From Corynebacterium macginleyi (GTDB lineage: Bacteria > Actinomycetota > Actinomycetes > Mycobacteriales > Mycobacteriaceae): DNA of 64,000 nucleotides. Every line of letters begins with the position of its first letter. Position 1 is the stretch's first letter. The stretch covers positions 62,001 through 126,000 of the forward strand of contig NZ_REGE01000001.1 in assembly GCF_003688935.1 (NCBI RefSeq), in the 5' to 3' direction. Shown here piece by piece: positions 36,571-46,765 of the stretch. The notes below the pieces were generated by a model. It did no database searches. It had not been told where the DNA came from and saw nothing but the letters and a program-made list of their open reading frames with translations. The translations under genes were made by a program, and so were the position numbers.

Positions 36571-37194
36571 TTAAGAATTGAGTTTGCGGTACTCAAATAC
36601 GGTATCGATAATTCCATATTCGACAGCATCTGCCGCGGTCAGGATTTTATCACGGTCGGTATCAATGCGGATTTGCTCGGCTGTCCGGCCGGTATGCTCC
36701 GACAGAGTATTTTCCATCAAGGTGCGCATACGCTGGATCTCTGCGGCCTGGATCTCCAGGTCCGAAACCTGACCCTGGGTGCCCTGGGTTGCTGGCTGGT
36801 GGATCAAGACGCGGGAGTTCGGCAACGCCGCGCGCTTGCCAGGTGCCCCAGCGGCAAGCAGCACTGCAGCGGCGGACGCAGCCTGACCTAGACACACTGT
36901 CTGGACATCTGGGCGAACGTAGCGCATGGTGTCATAAATTGCCATTAAGGCAGTAAAGGACCCACCCGGCGAATTGATGTACATGGTGATATCACGGTCC
37001 GGATCCTGACTCTCAAGAACCAGCAATTGGGCCATAATGTCGTTAGCAGAGGTGTCATCGACCTGAGTACCCAAGAAAATGATGCGCTCTTCAAAGAGCT
37101 TGGAGTAGGGGTTGGTCTCCTTCGTCCCCTGAGCGGACTGCTCAATAAAGGAAGGCAGTACGTAACGGGAACTTGGCATCTGGGACTTACTCAT
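36571..37194 (-). CDS. clpP2: ATP-dependent Clp protease proteolytic subunit 2
   Basis: A 207-residue ClpP serine protease. The catalytic serine is in [14 protein letters not shown], the histidine in LIHQPATQG, and the aspartate in the [16 protein letters not shown] segment. In actinobacteria ClpP1 and ClpP2 form a mixed tetradecamer that works with ClpX and ClpC. It is 20 bases downstream of clpP1, with an AAGGAG sequence before the ATG. Confidence 0.96.
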   Translation of the reverse strand: MSKSQMPSSRYVLPSFIEQSAQGTKETNPYSKLFEERIIFLGTQVDDTSANDIMAQLLVLESQDPDRDITMYINSPGGSFTALMAIYDTMRYVRPDVQTVCLGQAASAAAVLLAAGAPGKRAALPNSRVLIHQPATQGTQGQVSDLEIQAAEIQRMRTLMENTLSEHTGRTAEQIRIDTDRDKILTAADAVEYGIIDTVFEYRKLNS

Positions 37195-37214
37195 AATAAT
37201 TTTCTCCTTATTCC

Positions 37215-37826
37215 CTAGTTGCTCAGTGGGCCGTTCACGGACTCGATAACGTGGTCAACAATGCCGTAGTCCTTGGCTTGCTGCGCAGTCATCCAGCGGT
37301 CGCGGTCCGAGTCCTTGGTGATTTGCTCAAAGGTCTGACCGGTGTGCTCTGCAATGAGCTCGGCCATCTCTCGCTTGGTCTGGGCGAATTGCTCGGCCTG
37401 AATGGCGATATCCGCAGCGGTACCGCCCACCCCAGCGGAAGGCTGGTGCATCATGATGCGCGCGTGCGGCAGCGCGTAGCGCTTACCTTTGGTACCACCA
37501 GAGAGCAGGAATTGGCCCATGGAAGCTGCCAAACCCATGCCGTAGGTGGAGATATCGCAGGGCGAGTACTTCATAGTGTCATAAATGGCCATACCCGCGG
37601 TAACAGACCCACCCGGGGAATTGATGTAGAGCGAAATATCCCGCGTGGGATCCTCTGCGGAAAGCAGCAGGATCTGTGCGCACAGCTTATTCGCAATTTC
37701 ATCGTCCACCTGGGTTCCCAGAAAGATAATGCGCTCGTGCAACAGGCGCTCATAGACGCTATCACCCAAGTTCAGTCCGGAGCCTGCAGGGGTGGTCATC
37801 TCCAGCTGGTTAATTTTCTTAGACAT
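37215..37826 (-). CDS. clpP1: ATP-dependent Clp protease proteolytic subunit 1
   Basis: A 203-residue ClpP. The catalytic serine is in [14 protein letters not shown], the histidine in [11 protein letters not shown], and the aspartate in the [16 protein letters not shown] segment. It is the first gene of the clpP1-clpP2 operon, with AAGGAG before the ATG. A ClgR-type operator lies 78-88 bases upstream, as expected for stress-regulated proteolysis in corynebacteria. Confidence 0.96.
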   Translation of the reverse strand: MSKKINQLEMTTPAGSGLNLGDSVYERLLHERIIFLGTQVDDEIANKLCAQILLLSAEDPTRDISLYINSPGGSVTAGMAIYDTMKYSPCDISTYGMGLAASMGQFLLSGGTKGKRYALPHARIMMHQPSAGVGGTAADIAIQAEQFAQTKREMAELIAEHTGQTFEQITKDSDRDRWMTAQQAKDYGIVDHVIESVNGPLSN

Positions 37827-37903
37827 TCGAATAGTCTCCTTGAGGACGGTTAATCTCTAATGCCACCACACTACTTAAAGTGACGATCATTGTGGGGTCT
37901 GTT

Positions 37904-37914
37904 CGCTATCAGCG
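37904..37914 (-). promoter_or_regulatory. ClgR-type operator before clpP1P2
   Basis: The minus strand reads CGCTGATAGCG, which matches the ClgR core CGCYNANRGCG known from Corynebacterium glutamicum, and is followed by AAC as in the consensus. The centre is about 83 bases upstream of clpP1. Confidence 0.65.
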
Positions 37915-37957
37915 TTTGCACCCATCTGTGTAGGCGTTTTCACCCCCACAATGAGAA

Positions 37958-38003
37958 AAATCCAGCTTGACTCCTCACTTTGGCGAGGAGTCAAGCTGGA
38001 TTT
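37958..38003 (-). terminator. Terminator after tig
   Basis: A perfect 19-base stem (AAATCCAGCTTGACTCCTC on the plus strand and its complement) with an 8-base loop and a T run on the minus strand. It lies 12 bases past the tig stop. Confidence 0.95.
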
Positions 38004-38015
38004 AACAAAGGAATT

Positions 38016-39371
38016 TTACTCCGCGTCGGTAGCTTCGTTGTCGTCTTCTTCTACCTCACCGAAGTACTGGTCAACGTCTACGTCGTTGCCTTCTTCATCC
38101 TTAACGGTGGTCCGGCAAATGGCGGCAGCCAATGCCTTGCCACGGCGTACATCGGAGAAGAGGTTAGCAATCTGGCCGTTAGACTGCAGCTGCTGGAGGA
38201 ACTGGTTCGGGTCCATTCCGTAAGACTGTGCGGTAAAGAGGATATGGTCCGAGAACTCCTGCTGAGAAACTTCCGGCTCTTCTTTTTCTGCCACGGCGTC
38301 CAGGAAGATCTGCGTGCGTACAGATTCTTCAGCCTGCTCCCGGGTTTGCTTATCAAACTCTTCACGCGAGGTACCCTGTGCCTCAAGTAGCCCAGCCAGT
38401 GCCTTTTCGTCGTGTGCCAGCTGGCCCAATATCTGGTGCAGCTGGGAGTGAGCCTGCTCGTCAACGACGGACTGAGGGAGCTCAAAGTGAACGTCTGCCA
38501 GCGCAGCTTTCAGCACCTCATCGCGGATCTGGCCGGCCTGCTCAGCCTTCTTGGACTCTTCTACCTCGTTCTTGGTAGCTTCGCGCAGCTCCTCAATGGT
38601 GTCATACTCGGAGGCCATTTGGGCGAACTCATCATCCATATCTGGCAGCTTGCGCTCCTTGGTCTGCTGCACATGAACTTTGAAGGTAGCCTCCTCGTCC
38701 TTATGCTCACCAGACTGAATGGTGGAGGTGAACTCATTATCCTCTCCAGTCTTCATGCCACGCAGTGCGGTGTCCAGACCTTTAACGAGGTTGTCATCAC
38801 CAATAGAGTAAGACAGACCTTCGGTGGAAGCCTCCTCGATCTTCTCACCGTCTACCTCAGCGGTAATGTCGATGATCGCGTAGTCACCGGTCTTCAGCTT
38901 GCGCTGGGTGTCCTTTAGCTCGCCGAAGCGCTCTGCTAGATCCTCAAGGGCCTTGTCCACATCTTCTTCATCAGCCTTGATGGCCGGGACGGTGACGGAG
39001 ATTTCGGAGAAGTCTGGCACCTCAAACTCAGGGCGGACGTCCACCTCGGCAGTAAATTCTACGAAGTCCTTGTCCTCGATCTTGGAAATATCGACGTCAG
39101 GCTGGCCAATGACCTTCAGTTCTTCCGACTGAACGGCCTGCTCGTAGCGGGAAGGTAGCATGTCATTGACAACTTGCTCCAGAATCGGGCCGCGGCCGAA
39201 GCGAGCGTCAATCAGCTGGCGCGGGGCCTTACCTTTACGGAAACCTGGAATAGAAACCTGCTGCGCGATTGCCGCGTAAGCTTGATCGATTTCCTGGTCT
39301 AGCTCCGCAAACGGAACGTTGACGGTGAGCTTAACGCGGGTATCGCTCAGCTTGTCTACGGTGGTCTTCAC
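38016..39371 (-). CDS. tig: Trigger factor
   Basis: A 451-residue ribosome-bound chaperone. The N-terminal ribosome-binding signature [12 protein letters not shown] is at residues 44-55. The FKBP-type peptidyl-prolyl isomerase domain follows at about 160-245 ([15 protein letters not shown]), and the helical chaperone arms complete it. The tail is acidic. The start is GTG at 39371, preceded by AGGGAGA. It lies upstream of clpP1P2 in the conserved tig-clpP order, isolated by a strong terminator. Confidence 0.96.
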   Translation of the reverse strand: MKTTVDKLSDTRVKLTVNVPFAELDQEIDQAYAAIAQQVSIPGFRKGKAPRQLIDARFGRGPILEQVVNDMLPSRYEQAVQSEELKVIGQPDVDISKIEDKDFVEFTAEVDVRPEFEVPDFSEISVTVPAIKADEEDVDKALEDLAERFGELKDTQRKLKTGDYAIIDITAEVDGEKIEEASTEGLSYSIGDDNLVKGLDTALRGMKTGEDNEFTSTIQSGEHKDEEATFKVHVQQTKERKLPDMDDEFAQMASEYDTIEELREATKNEVEESKKAEQAGQIRDEVLKAALADVHFELPQSVVDEQAHSQLHQILGQLAHDEKALAGLLEAQGTSREEFDKQTREQAEESVRTQIFLDAVAEKEEPEVSQQEFSDHILFTAQSYGMDPNQFLQQLQSNGQIANLFSDVRRGKALAAAICRTTVKDEEGNDVDVDQYFGEVEEDDNEATDAE

Positions 39372-39422
39372 GAGTGAATCTCCCTGGCTTCATTGATTTT
39401 CTACGTACATAAAAATAAAAAA

Positions 39423-39460
39423 GGGGTCTGAAAAACCTTATTAGGGCATTTTCAGACCCC
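39423..39460 (-). terminator. Terminator after tRNA-Pro
   Basis: GGGGTCTGAAAA and TTTTCAGACCCC arms are followed by a run of T on the minus strand (seven of seven). It sits directly downstream of tRNA-Pro. Confidence 0.9.
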
Positions 39461-39466
39461 CATACG

Positions 39467-39540
39467 TCGGGGCGACAGGATTTGAACCTGCGACCCCCTG
39501 CTCCCAAAGCAGGTGCGCTACCAAACTGCGCCACGCCCCG
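39467..39540 (-). tRNA. tRNA-Pro (anticodon TGG)
   Basis: The minus strand gives a full cloverleaf: acceptor CGGGGCG/CGCCCCG, D arm GCGC-AGTTTGGTA-GCGC, anticodon arm CCTGC-TTTGGGA-GCAGG with anticodon TGG, T arm GCAGG-TTCAAAT-CCTGT, discriminator A. CCA is not encoded. Confidence 0.97.
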
Positions 39541-39676
39541 TATGTAGGCCACCAAGTCGCCTTGGCTGCGTTGCATACTTGAGACAGTTTAGCGTGTTGA
39601 TTTTAAATCTCCTAAATCAACCCGCCATTAAAGGGCGTAAGCGCAGGTTAATCGCATAATTTTCCGGCTATTTGAC

Positions 39677-40489
39677 CTAGAAATCAAAATCAAACATGCC
39701 GTCAAAGAAACCACCGCCGTCACCGGCGTCTCCTCCTCCGACATCGCCGCCCATATCGCCGGCTAGCCCGGCATCTCCAAAGTCTCCCCCGCCGTCGGCT
39801 CCGTCCATGCCGTCACCGCCCTCAGCGTTACCCCAATTGCCGTTTTCTGCGGCGGCTGCGGAATAACCAACGCCGGACATCCCGGCAAACAAGGCGTTAA
39901 ACATCATCGAATAACCCATCACCCATACACCCGTTTGCAAGGCATCTGCCCACCACGGACGGGAATACCAACCGGCGGGAACGGGGCGTCCAGCCACGGT
40001 TCCGCCGGGGTAAAAATTCGGGGTTTCAGAAGATGCATAGGGCGAGGCGGTCAACCGCTCGCCATTGGCATCTACCGTGCGCTTTTCGGTGACCTTACCT
40101 GCAGCACGCTGTCCCTCCAGTGGCGGCAATTCCGGCCCCGGGGTCATGTCCATTATCTCGCGGGCCGCATTCACGTAATGCATGCCCTCGAGCGCCGATT
40201 CTCGGGCCAGGTTCGCCTGCTTGACCGTGGTAGCCCGCGAAATAGCGGAATTGGCCGCAGTAAAACGCTCCGATGCATCTGCCATTGCCTGCTGGGAGGC
40301 GGTATCCGTACCGGAGATTTGCATGACTTGGCCACCCAAGCGCTCGATCCAGCGACGCGCATCCGCCTGGGCATCCGCTAACTGCTGCGCCTCTTGCTCC
40401 TCCTGGCTTTTCTTGGAGTTACGCGAGGATAGAAACCACGCGCCACCACCGAGGACAACTGCAATAAGTAGGAGTTCCACAACGACCAT
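39677..40489 (-). CDS. Membrane-anchored Gly-rich protein of unknown function
   Basis: A 270-residue protein. An N-terminal hydrophobic anchor (residues 1-20, MVVVELLLIAVVLGGGAWFL) is followed by a helical, Gln/Glu/Ala-rich segment (about 25-110). A Pro-rich linker and a hydrophobic patch (WWADALQTGVWVMGYSMMFN) come next. The last 70 residues are almost only Gly, Asp and Ala with periodic Met (GGDGMDGADGGGDFGDAG), ending FDFDF. I cannot name the family. The acidic glycine tail suggests a surface or interaction role. It lies between the two tRNA genes, with no operon partner. Confidence 0.7.
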   Translation of the reverse strand: MVVVELLLIAVVLGGGAWFLSSRNSKKSQEEQEAQQLADAQADARRWIERLGGQVMQISGTDTASQQAMADASERFTAANSAISRATTVKQANLARESALEGMHYVNAAREIMDMTPGPELPPLEGQRAAGKVTEKRTVDANGERLTASPYASSETPNFYPGGTVAGRPVPAGWYSRPWWADALQTGVWVMGYSMMFNALFAGMSGVGYSAAAAENGNWGNAEGGDGMDGADGGGDFGDAGLAGDMGGDVGGGDAGDGGGFFDGMFDFDF

Positions 40490-40610
40490 CGCTTTCTTTA
40501 CTGGGATTGGTCCTATCTACTTTAACGGCGTACCCGCTGCACATGTTCCCTATTTTCGTTTTGGTCCACTCATGCGCTAAAGTGTCCGTTAGCGTTCAAG
40601 GTAACGCTGT

Positions 40611-40682
40611 GGGAATGTCGTATAGTGGCTAATACCTCAGCCTTCCAAGCTGAAGACGCGGGTTCGATTCCCGTCATTCCCT
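40611..40682 (+). tRNA. tRNA-Gly (anticodon TCC)
   Basis: A cloverleaf with acceptor GGGAATG/CATTCCC, anticodon arm TCAGC-CTTCCAA-GCTGA (anticodon TCC), T arm GCGGG-TTCGATT-CCCGT, and discriminator T. The length is 72 bases without encoded CCA. Confidence 0.95.
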
Positions 40683-40688
40683 CGCTTT

Positions 40689-40708
40689 AACCCACCACAC
40701 GGTGGGTT
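40689..40708 (+). terminator. Terminator after tRNA-Gly
   Basis: AACCCACC-ACAC-GGTGGGTT followed by TTCTC; 7 bases past the tRNA. Confidence 0.85.
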
Positions 40709-40742
40709 TTCTCATGTACAGCTGGGGTTAGTTCGGATCTAA

Positions 40743-41687
<945 letters not shown>

Positions 41688-41774
41688 TACGCCTATTAGA
41701 ACCACCACATAAAACGCCGCGTGGCCCAAAGGCCAGCGGCGTTCATTTATGTCTATTCACGGATCCCGGCGGTT

Positions 41775-42254
41775 TTAGCGTGGGTCCTTAGACAGCTCAG
41801 GTGGAATATTGGTGCGCTCGTATTCGGCGAGGATATCGATGCGACGCTGGTGGCGCTCGGCCCGGGACCATTCTTGATCCAAGAAGGCATCCACGATTTC
41901 GAGAGCCTCTTTTTGCGAGTGCATGCGGCCGCCGATGCCAATAAGCTGCGCATTATTGTGCTCGCGGGCCAGGCGCGCGGTTTCTGGCGACCACGCCAGT
42001 GCGCAGCGCGCTCCTTTGACCTTATTGGCGGCAATCTGCTCGCCATTACCGGATCCGCCTAGCACGATTCCCAGGGAACCTGGATCGTTGACAGTGCATA
42101 GGGCCGCTTCAATACAGAATGCGGGGTAGTCATCCTCGGCGTCATAGGTATGAGCGCCGCAGTCGATAACGTCATGGCCTTGTTTGGTGAGGTGTTCAGA
42201 AATTAGGTTTTTGGTCTCAAAACCTGCGTGGTCAGCTCCAAGATATACGCGCAT
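41775..42254 (-). CDS. rpiB: Ribose-5-phosphate isomerase B
   Basis: A 159-residue isomerase of the LacAB/RpiB family that interconverts ribose-5-P and ribulose-5-P. It starts MRVYLGADHAGFETKN, and the active-site region GIVLGGSGNGEQIAANKVKGAR is complete (SGNG motif). The family's basic residues at HNNAQLIGIGGRMH are present. The start at 42254 is chosen over one at 42317, as it matches the family N-terminus and has a TACTGT -10 box 7 bases upstream. rpiB next to the oxidoreductase and pepN matches mycobacteria. Confidence 0.95.
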   Translation of the reverse strand: MRVYLGADHAGFETKNLISEHLTKQGHDVIDCGAHTYDAEDDYPAFCIEAALCTVNDPGSLGIVLGGSGNGEQIAANKVKGARCALAWSPETARLAREHNNAQLIGIGGRMHSQKEALEIVDAFLDQEWSRAERHQRRIDILAEYERTNIPPELSKDPR

Positions 42255-42261
42255 AACCCCT

Positions 42262-42267
42262 ACAGTA
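42262..42267 (-). promoter_or_regulatory. Candidate leaderless -10 box of rpiB
   Basis: TACTGT on the minus strand is followed by AGGGGTT and then the ATG of rpiB. The AGGGG could also act as a close ribosome-binding sequence, so this case is less clear than valS. Confidence 0.4.
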
Positions 42268-42373
42268 CCGGCACCACCGCCTTCTAGGCACCACTTTGCA
42301 TAACCTATTTCGCTCATAATCCGGCACTGTTAAGCTAAAGCGCAGATTATGTGCCGCACAGAAAGACGAAAAA

Positions 42374-42775
42374 ATGAGCCCTCGCGTCCTCGCGCTCTAC
42401 GGCAGCGTCCTTGCTATCGCGGTACTGTTATGTGCGGCAAATATTTTCTTAACCACTAAGAACTACCTCGTGCCGCTTATCCACACCGTACTTTTCACTG
42501 TCACCCACCTTGTTCTGGGGCTGTGGTGGCTGAATCAGCGGGTAATAAAGAAAAATCGCCTCGGCGGTTTGGCCGCGGTGATTGGGTTCTTATCCCTACT
42601 CACCGCGGCATCATGGGCCACGTGGGTGGCCGCCGCTTGGTCAGAATTCCAGGCTCAGACGACCCTGCCCATCATCAATATCGCCGGGCTACCGGCGTTT
42701 TTACTCACGCCGGTCATCGCGGTGTGTTGCCTTGCAGCTGCCGTGCGCCGCAGACAGGGCCAGCAGCACTTATAA
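42374..42775 (+). CDS. Small integral membrane protein
   Basis: A 133-residue protein with four predicted transmembrane segments (LALYGSVLAIAVLLCAANIF, LIHTVLFTVTHLVLGLWWL, LGGLAAVIGFLSLLTAASWA, FLLTPVIAVCCLAAAV) and a basic C-terminus. I do not recognise the family. Its stop abuts the convergent oxidoreductase stop with no gap. Confidence 0.7.
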   Translation: MSPRVLALYGSVLAIAVLLCAANIFLTTKNYLVPLIHTVLFTVTHLVLGLWWLNQRVIKKNRLGGLAAVIGFLSLLTAASWATWVAAAWSEFQAQTTLPIINIAGLPAFLLTPVIAVCCLAAAVRRRQGQQHL

Positions 42776-43399
42776 CTAGTCCTCTTCTACCTGTGGCATC
42801 TCCGTGCGGGAGCGCTTGAGCTCGAAGAAGTAAGGGAACTGAGCGAGGCGCACGGAGGCATCAAAAAGCTCACCGGCTTCCTCACCCTTGGGAACTCGGG
42901 TAATAACCGGGCCAAAGAAGGCGGTATTGCCCAACTTAATAACCGGGGTGCCTACCTCATCGCCCACCGAAGAAATACCGTTGTGGTGGTACTCGCGCAG
43001 CTTCTCGTCATATTCTTCGGTGTGAGCCACCTCCGCAAAGTCTGCGGGGAGGCCAACCTGTTCTAACGCCTGGGCGATGATCTCGTCATAGCCGCCATCG
43101 CCCTTCTTGCCGTCATTGCCCTTGGCGTGAATCAAGGTACCCATGACGGTATAAAGCTCATCTACCTTTTCAGGCTGCTCGGTCTTTACCTTGGCAAATA
43201 CGCGGGCAGGGCCCCAGTTGGCCTCCATCATTTTCATGTATTCGGAATCGAGATCGCGGCCATCATTAAGAACGGACAGGGACATCGGCTCGAATTCCAC
43301 CGCGATATCACGTACTTTTTCTACCTCTTTGATCCAGCGCGACGTTGCCCATGCGAATGGGCAGGAAACATCGAACCAAAACTTAACTGGGGTAGTCAT
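42776..43399 (-). CDS. DsbA-like oxidoreductase, mycothiol-dependent nitroreductase family
   Basis: A 207-residue thioredoxin-fold protein of the DsbA/Rv2466c type. The start MTTPVKFWFDVSCPFAWATS at 43399 has AAGGAGG upstream; an in-frame start at 43498 is rejected. The active site reads CPFA (Cys13, Ala16). The mycobacterial homologue, as I recall it, has a CPWC-type pair, so the resolving cysteine is missing and a monothiol, mycothiol-using mechanism is likely. A cis-proline is present in GTPVIKLGN. The place beside rpiB and pepN matches Rv2465c-Rv2467. Confidence 0.82.
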   Translation of the reverse strand: MTTPVKFWFDVSCPFAWATSRWIKEVEKVRDIAVEFEPMSLSVLNDGRDLDSEYMKMMEANWGPARVFAKVKTEQPEKVDELYTVMGTLIHAKGNDGKKGDGGYDEIIAQALEQVGLPADFAEVAHTEEYDEKLREYHHNGISSVGDEVGTPVIKLGNTAFFGPVITRVPKGEEAGELFDASVRLAQFPYFFELKRSRTEMPQVEED

Positions 43400-43497
43400 T
43401 ATTCCTCCTTGAAATAAGTGCAGTTGGCCCCACCACTGTAAACCCGCTGCTAACCTTGATGCATCACTATTTTCGTTAGCAAAGGAGAATCTAAGCA

Positions 43498-46014
43498 ATG
43501 ACCTCCGTAAACCTCACGTGGGAGGAAGCGAAAGTTCGCTCGCAGATGCTCAAAGTTGACCATTACGATGTCACTTTAGACCTTAAGCATTCGGATACCC
43601 ACTTTCTGTCCACCACCACAGCTCGCTTTAGCACCCTGGAGGCCGGTTCTACCTTCATCGATCTGCGCGCTGACACGCTCCACGAGGTGCGCCTGAACGG
43701 AAACCCGCTGCCCACGCAGTCCTATGATCCCACCTACGGCATCCCCCTCTCTGGGCTGCAAGTAGCGGATTACACGCTCGAGGTCACCGCTGAAATCCCT
43801 TTCTCTCGTACCGGCGAGGGCCTGCACCGCTTCGTAGACCCTGCCGATAACGAGGTCTACCTCTACACCCAGTGTGAAACCGCCGATGCCAAGCGCGTTT
43901 TTGCCTGCTTCGACCAGCCGGATTTGAAGGCCACCTACTCCCTGCATTGTAAAGCTCCGGACGAGTGGACCATCATCACCAATGGCTCAGTCACCCGCGA
44001 GGGCGATACCTTCCATTCCGAGATTGACTACCCGCTTTCGACCTATTTGGTCGCTCTGTGCGCCGGTCCGTACCAGGAGGTCACCGATACCTGGCGCGGC
44101 GAACTTACCCAACACCCCGAGGGCAAGCCAGCCCAGCAGCTCGAGGTTCCACTCGGCATTTACTGCCGCGCTTCGCTGGCAGATTCTCTCGATGCCGAGC
44201 GCCTATTTACTGAAACAAAGCAGGGCTTCGACTTCTACCACCGCAACTTCGGCTTTCCCTACCCCTTTGGCAAATACGACCAGATTTTCGTCCCCGAGTT
44301 CAACGCTGGTGCGATGGAAAACGCTGGTTGCGTGACCATCCGCGATGAATATGTGTTTACCTCACAGGCCACGCACTACAAGTATGAGCGCCGCGCCGAT
44401 ACCATCCTGCACGAGCTCGCCCACATGTGGTTCGGTGACCTCGTAACCATGGAATGGTGGAATGACCTGTGGCTCAACGAATCCTTTGCCACATGGGCCG
44501 CGGCCATCTCGCAGGCGGAAGAAACCGAATATGATACCGCCTGGGTGACCTTCGCCAACGTGGAAAAGTCCTGGGCATACCAGCAGGATCAGCTGCCTAC
44601 CACCCACCCCATTTCCACCGATGCCAGCGATATCGAAACCGTCGAGCAAAACTTCGACGGCATCACCTACGCCAAGGGCGCCTCGGTGCTCAAGCAGCTG
44701 CAGGCTTATGTCGGCCGCGAGAACTTCTTCGCCGGTGTACGCCGCCACTTCGCCGCCCACGCATGGGGCAATGCCACCTTTGATGATTTGCTGCGCCACC
44801 TCGAGGAGGCCTCCGGGCGCGATCTATCCTTCTGGGCGCAGCAGTGGTTGAAGACGACGGGCATCAATACCTTATCGGTTGCCACTGAGACCGATGACGA
44901 GGGCACCATTACCCGGGCGCAGCTTACCCAGCGCGGCGATACCCTGCGCACCCACCGCGTGGCAGTCGGCCTGTACGGCACGCGGGACGGCAAGGTCGTG
45001 CGTACCGAACGCCTCGAGATGGACGTGGATGGCCCGGCCACCACGATCCCAGAGCTAGTCGGCCGCAACATCAATGACATCGACTTCATCCTGCCCAACG
45101 ATGACGATCTAACCTACTGCCTCATCGATGTGGACGCCGGCTCCCTGCGCTTCCTGCTGGATAATATTGAGAAATTCGACGACCCCATGGCGCGTACCCT
45201 GTGCTGGTCCACTGCGTGGGAGATGACTCGCGCCGGCACCATGCGCGCCCGCGACTTCATCCGACTGGTGGCCCGCGGCATGAGGGCAGAAACCGAGCTC
45301 GCTGTCCTGGAGCGCATCGTATCGCAGGCTGCTACGGCGCTGAAGAACTATGCCGATCCGGCTTGGGCGCAAGACAGTACGGTTTTAGCACAGGCGCTTG
45401 TCGATGGCGCCCGCAGCACCGATGCGCAGCGTTCCATCATCTGCACGCAGGCACTATCCAGGATTCAGCTGCACCAACCGGCCCGCGACTACCTGCACGA
45501 TCTCCTCGCCGATTCTGATGATGCCGGGTTGCGCTGGTCCGCTGTCGCGGCGCTTGCTGCCGCGGGTGCGCTGGCTAATGCCGAAGCCGCTATCGCCGCC
45601 CAGCTCAAGCGCGATAACTCTGCGACGGGCTACTACTCTTCCCTGCGCGCCCGCGCAGCGATTGCCACCGCTGACAATAAGCGCGTGGTCTGGAAAGAAA
45701 TCGTCGCCGGGGATCTCACCAACCGCGAGCTCACCTCCAAACTGGAGGGCTTACTTTATCCACACTCCGATACTTTCCTGCCCACTACGGAATTCTTCGA
45801 GGTAGCCGAAAAGATCTGGGAGTCCCAGTCCTCCGAGGTAGGCCTGACCACGGTGACCGGATTATTCCCGTCCTGGGATATCACCCAGGACGGCCTCGAT
45901 CGCGCCGATGCCTTCCTGCAGAAAGATCTAGCAGCTGGCCTGCGTCGCACTATCACCGAGCAGCGCGACCGCGTGGCCCGTGCCCTGCGCAACCGCGCGG
46001 TCGACGCCGCTTAA
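43498..46014 (+). CDS. pepN: Aminopeptidase N
   Basis: An 838-residue M1 zinc aminopeptidase that removes N-terminal residues from peptides in the cytoplasm. The exopeptidase motif GAMENAG is near residue 271. The zinc site HELAH near 304 has the second ligand in LNESFATW about 20 residues later. The length is typical of actinobacterial PepN, and the C-terminal helical ERAP-like domain is complete. GGAGA lies 10 bases before the ATG. It is divergent from the oxidoreductase, as in mycobacteria. Confidence 0.96.
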   Translation: MTSVNLTWEEAKVRSQMLKVDHYDVTLDLKHSDTHFLSTTTARFSTLEAGSTFIDLRADTLHEVRLNGNPLPTQSYDPTYGIPLSGLQVADYTLEVTAEIPFSRTGEGLHRFVDPADNEVYLYTQCETADAKRVFACFDQPDLKATYSLHCKAPDEWTIITNGSVTREGDTFHSEIDYPLSTYLVALCAGPYQEVTDTWRGELTQHPEGKPAQQLEVPLGIYCRASLADSLDAERLFTETKQGFDFYHRNFGFPYPFGKYDQIFVPEFNAGAMENAGCVTIRDEYVFTSQATHYKYERRADTILHELAHMWFGDLVTMEWWNDLWLNESFATWAAAISQAEETEYDTAWVTFANVEKSWAYQQDQLPTTHPISTDASDIETVEQNFDGITYAKGASVLKQLQAYVGRENFFAGVRRHFAAHAWGNATFDDLLRHLEEASGRDLSFWAQQWLKTTGINTLSVATETDDEGTITRAQLTQRGDTLRTHRVAVGLYGTRDGKVVRTERLEMDVDGPATTIPELVGRNINDIDFILPNDDDLTYCLIDVDAGSLRFLLDNIEKFDDPMARTLCWSTAWEMTRAGTMRARDFIRLVARGMRAETELAVLERIVSQAATALKNYADPAWAQDSTVLAQALVDGARSTDAQRSIICTQALSRIQLHQPARDYLHDLLADSDDAGLRWSAVAALAAAGALANAEAAIAAQLKRDNSATGYYSSLRARAAIATADNKRVVWKEIVAGDLTNRELTSKLEGLLYPHSDTFLPTTEFFEVAEKIWESQSSEVGLTTVTGLFPSWDITQDGLDRADAFLQKDLAAGLRRTITEQRDRVARALRNRAVDAA

Positions 46015-46017
46015 CGC

Positions 46018-46707
46018 TTAGTTCTTGCGCAAGTTCAGTTCAATGCGTGGGCGCACCTGAATCTCCGTCAGCTGGGTGGTGGGCCCAGCCTCGACGACGG
46101 CGCGGATGGCGTGCGCCACCTCCACGGGCGCAATAACCTCGTTTGGGTTGTAGTCCTGCAGGCCCTCCAGCATCGGAGTATCGGTGGGTCCTGGTGCCAC
46201 GGTGGAGACGCGAATGCCAGGTTCGGAGATACGCAGGGCATCAGCAAGCGCATATAACGCATGCTTCGTGGCTGCATAGACCACATTATCGCCATAGCTC
46301 TTGCGCCCCGCCCCCGAGTTGATGAAGACGACAGTGCCCTCTGCTTTGCGCAGCTGCGGCAACAGCGCGCGGGTAACCTCCGCTGGCGCGTGGACGTTGA
46401 GGTCCATGTGTGCACGCCAATCGTGCGGGGTAGCTTCTTCCACCGAGAACTTCGTGGCACGCGCCGCGCCGTGCACGAGGACATCAACTCGCTCTAACTC
46501 GGGCAACTCCATGCCCTCGTCCAAACCGGCAACCAGGTCGCTGGCAACCGGGGTGATATTCGCGGCCTCTGGCAGCTCATCAGCGCTACGGCCCAACGCA
46601 TAAACGTGGTGGTCGCGAGCGAGATCCTTGATAATCTCGCGCCCCATGCCACCGGTGGCACCGGTAACTACGGCGATTTTCTCTGGCACATTTGTGGTAT
46701 CGGTCAT
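46018..46707 (-). CDS. Short-chain dehydrogenase/reductase
   Basis: A 229-residue classical SDR. The NAD(P)-binding motif VVTGATGGMGREII is at residues 13-26. NSGAG is visible, and the active site is VYAATKHAL (Tyr-x-x-x-Lys). The substrate is unknown. It converges on pepN with 3 bases between stops. The next gene upstream (46766) is 58 bases away on the same strand, so co-transcription with the import cluster is possible but unproven. Confidence 0.88.
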   Translation of the reverse strand: MTDTTNVPEKIAVVTGATGGMGREIIKDLARDHHVYALGRSADELPEAANITPVASDLVAGLDEGMELPELERVDVLVHGAARATKFSVEEATPHDWRAHMDLNVHAPAEVTRALLPQLRKAEGTVVFINSGAGRKSYGDNVVYAATKHALYALADALRISEPGIRVSTVAPGPTDTPMLEGLQDYNPNEVIAPVEVAHAIRAVVEAGPTTQLTEIQVRPRIELNLRKN

Positions 46708-46765
46708 GCCACCCCATCATAGGCAAAATGCTGTGTCCCTGACGCGACACCACAGTGTCCTCTAC

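Noticed and set aside
39331-39576. 81-codon minus-strand open frame over tRNA-Pro
   Set aside because: It is translated from the tRNA and its terminator, so the composition is an artefact.
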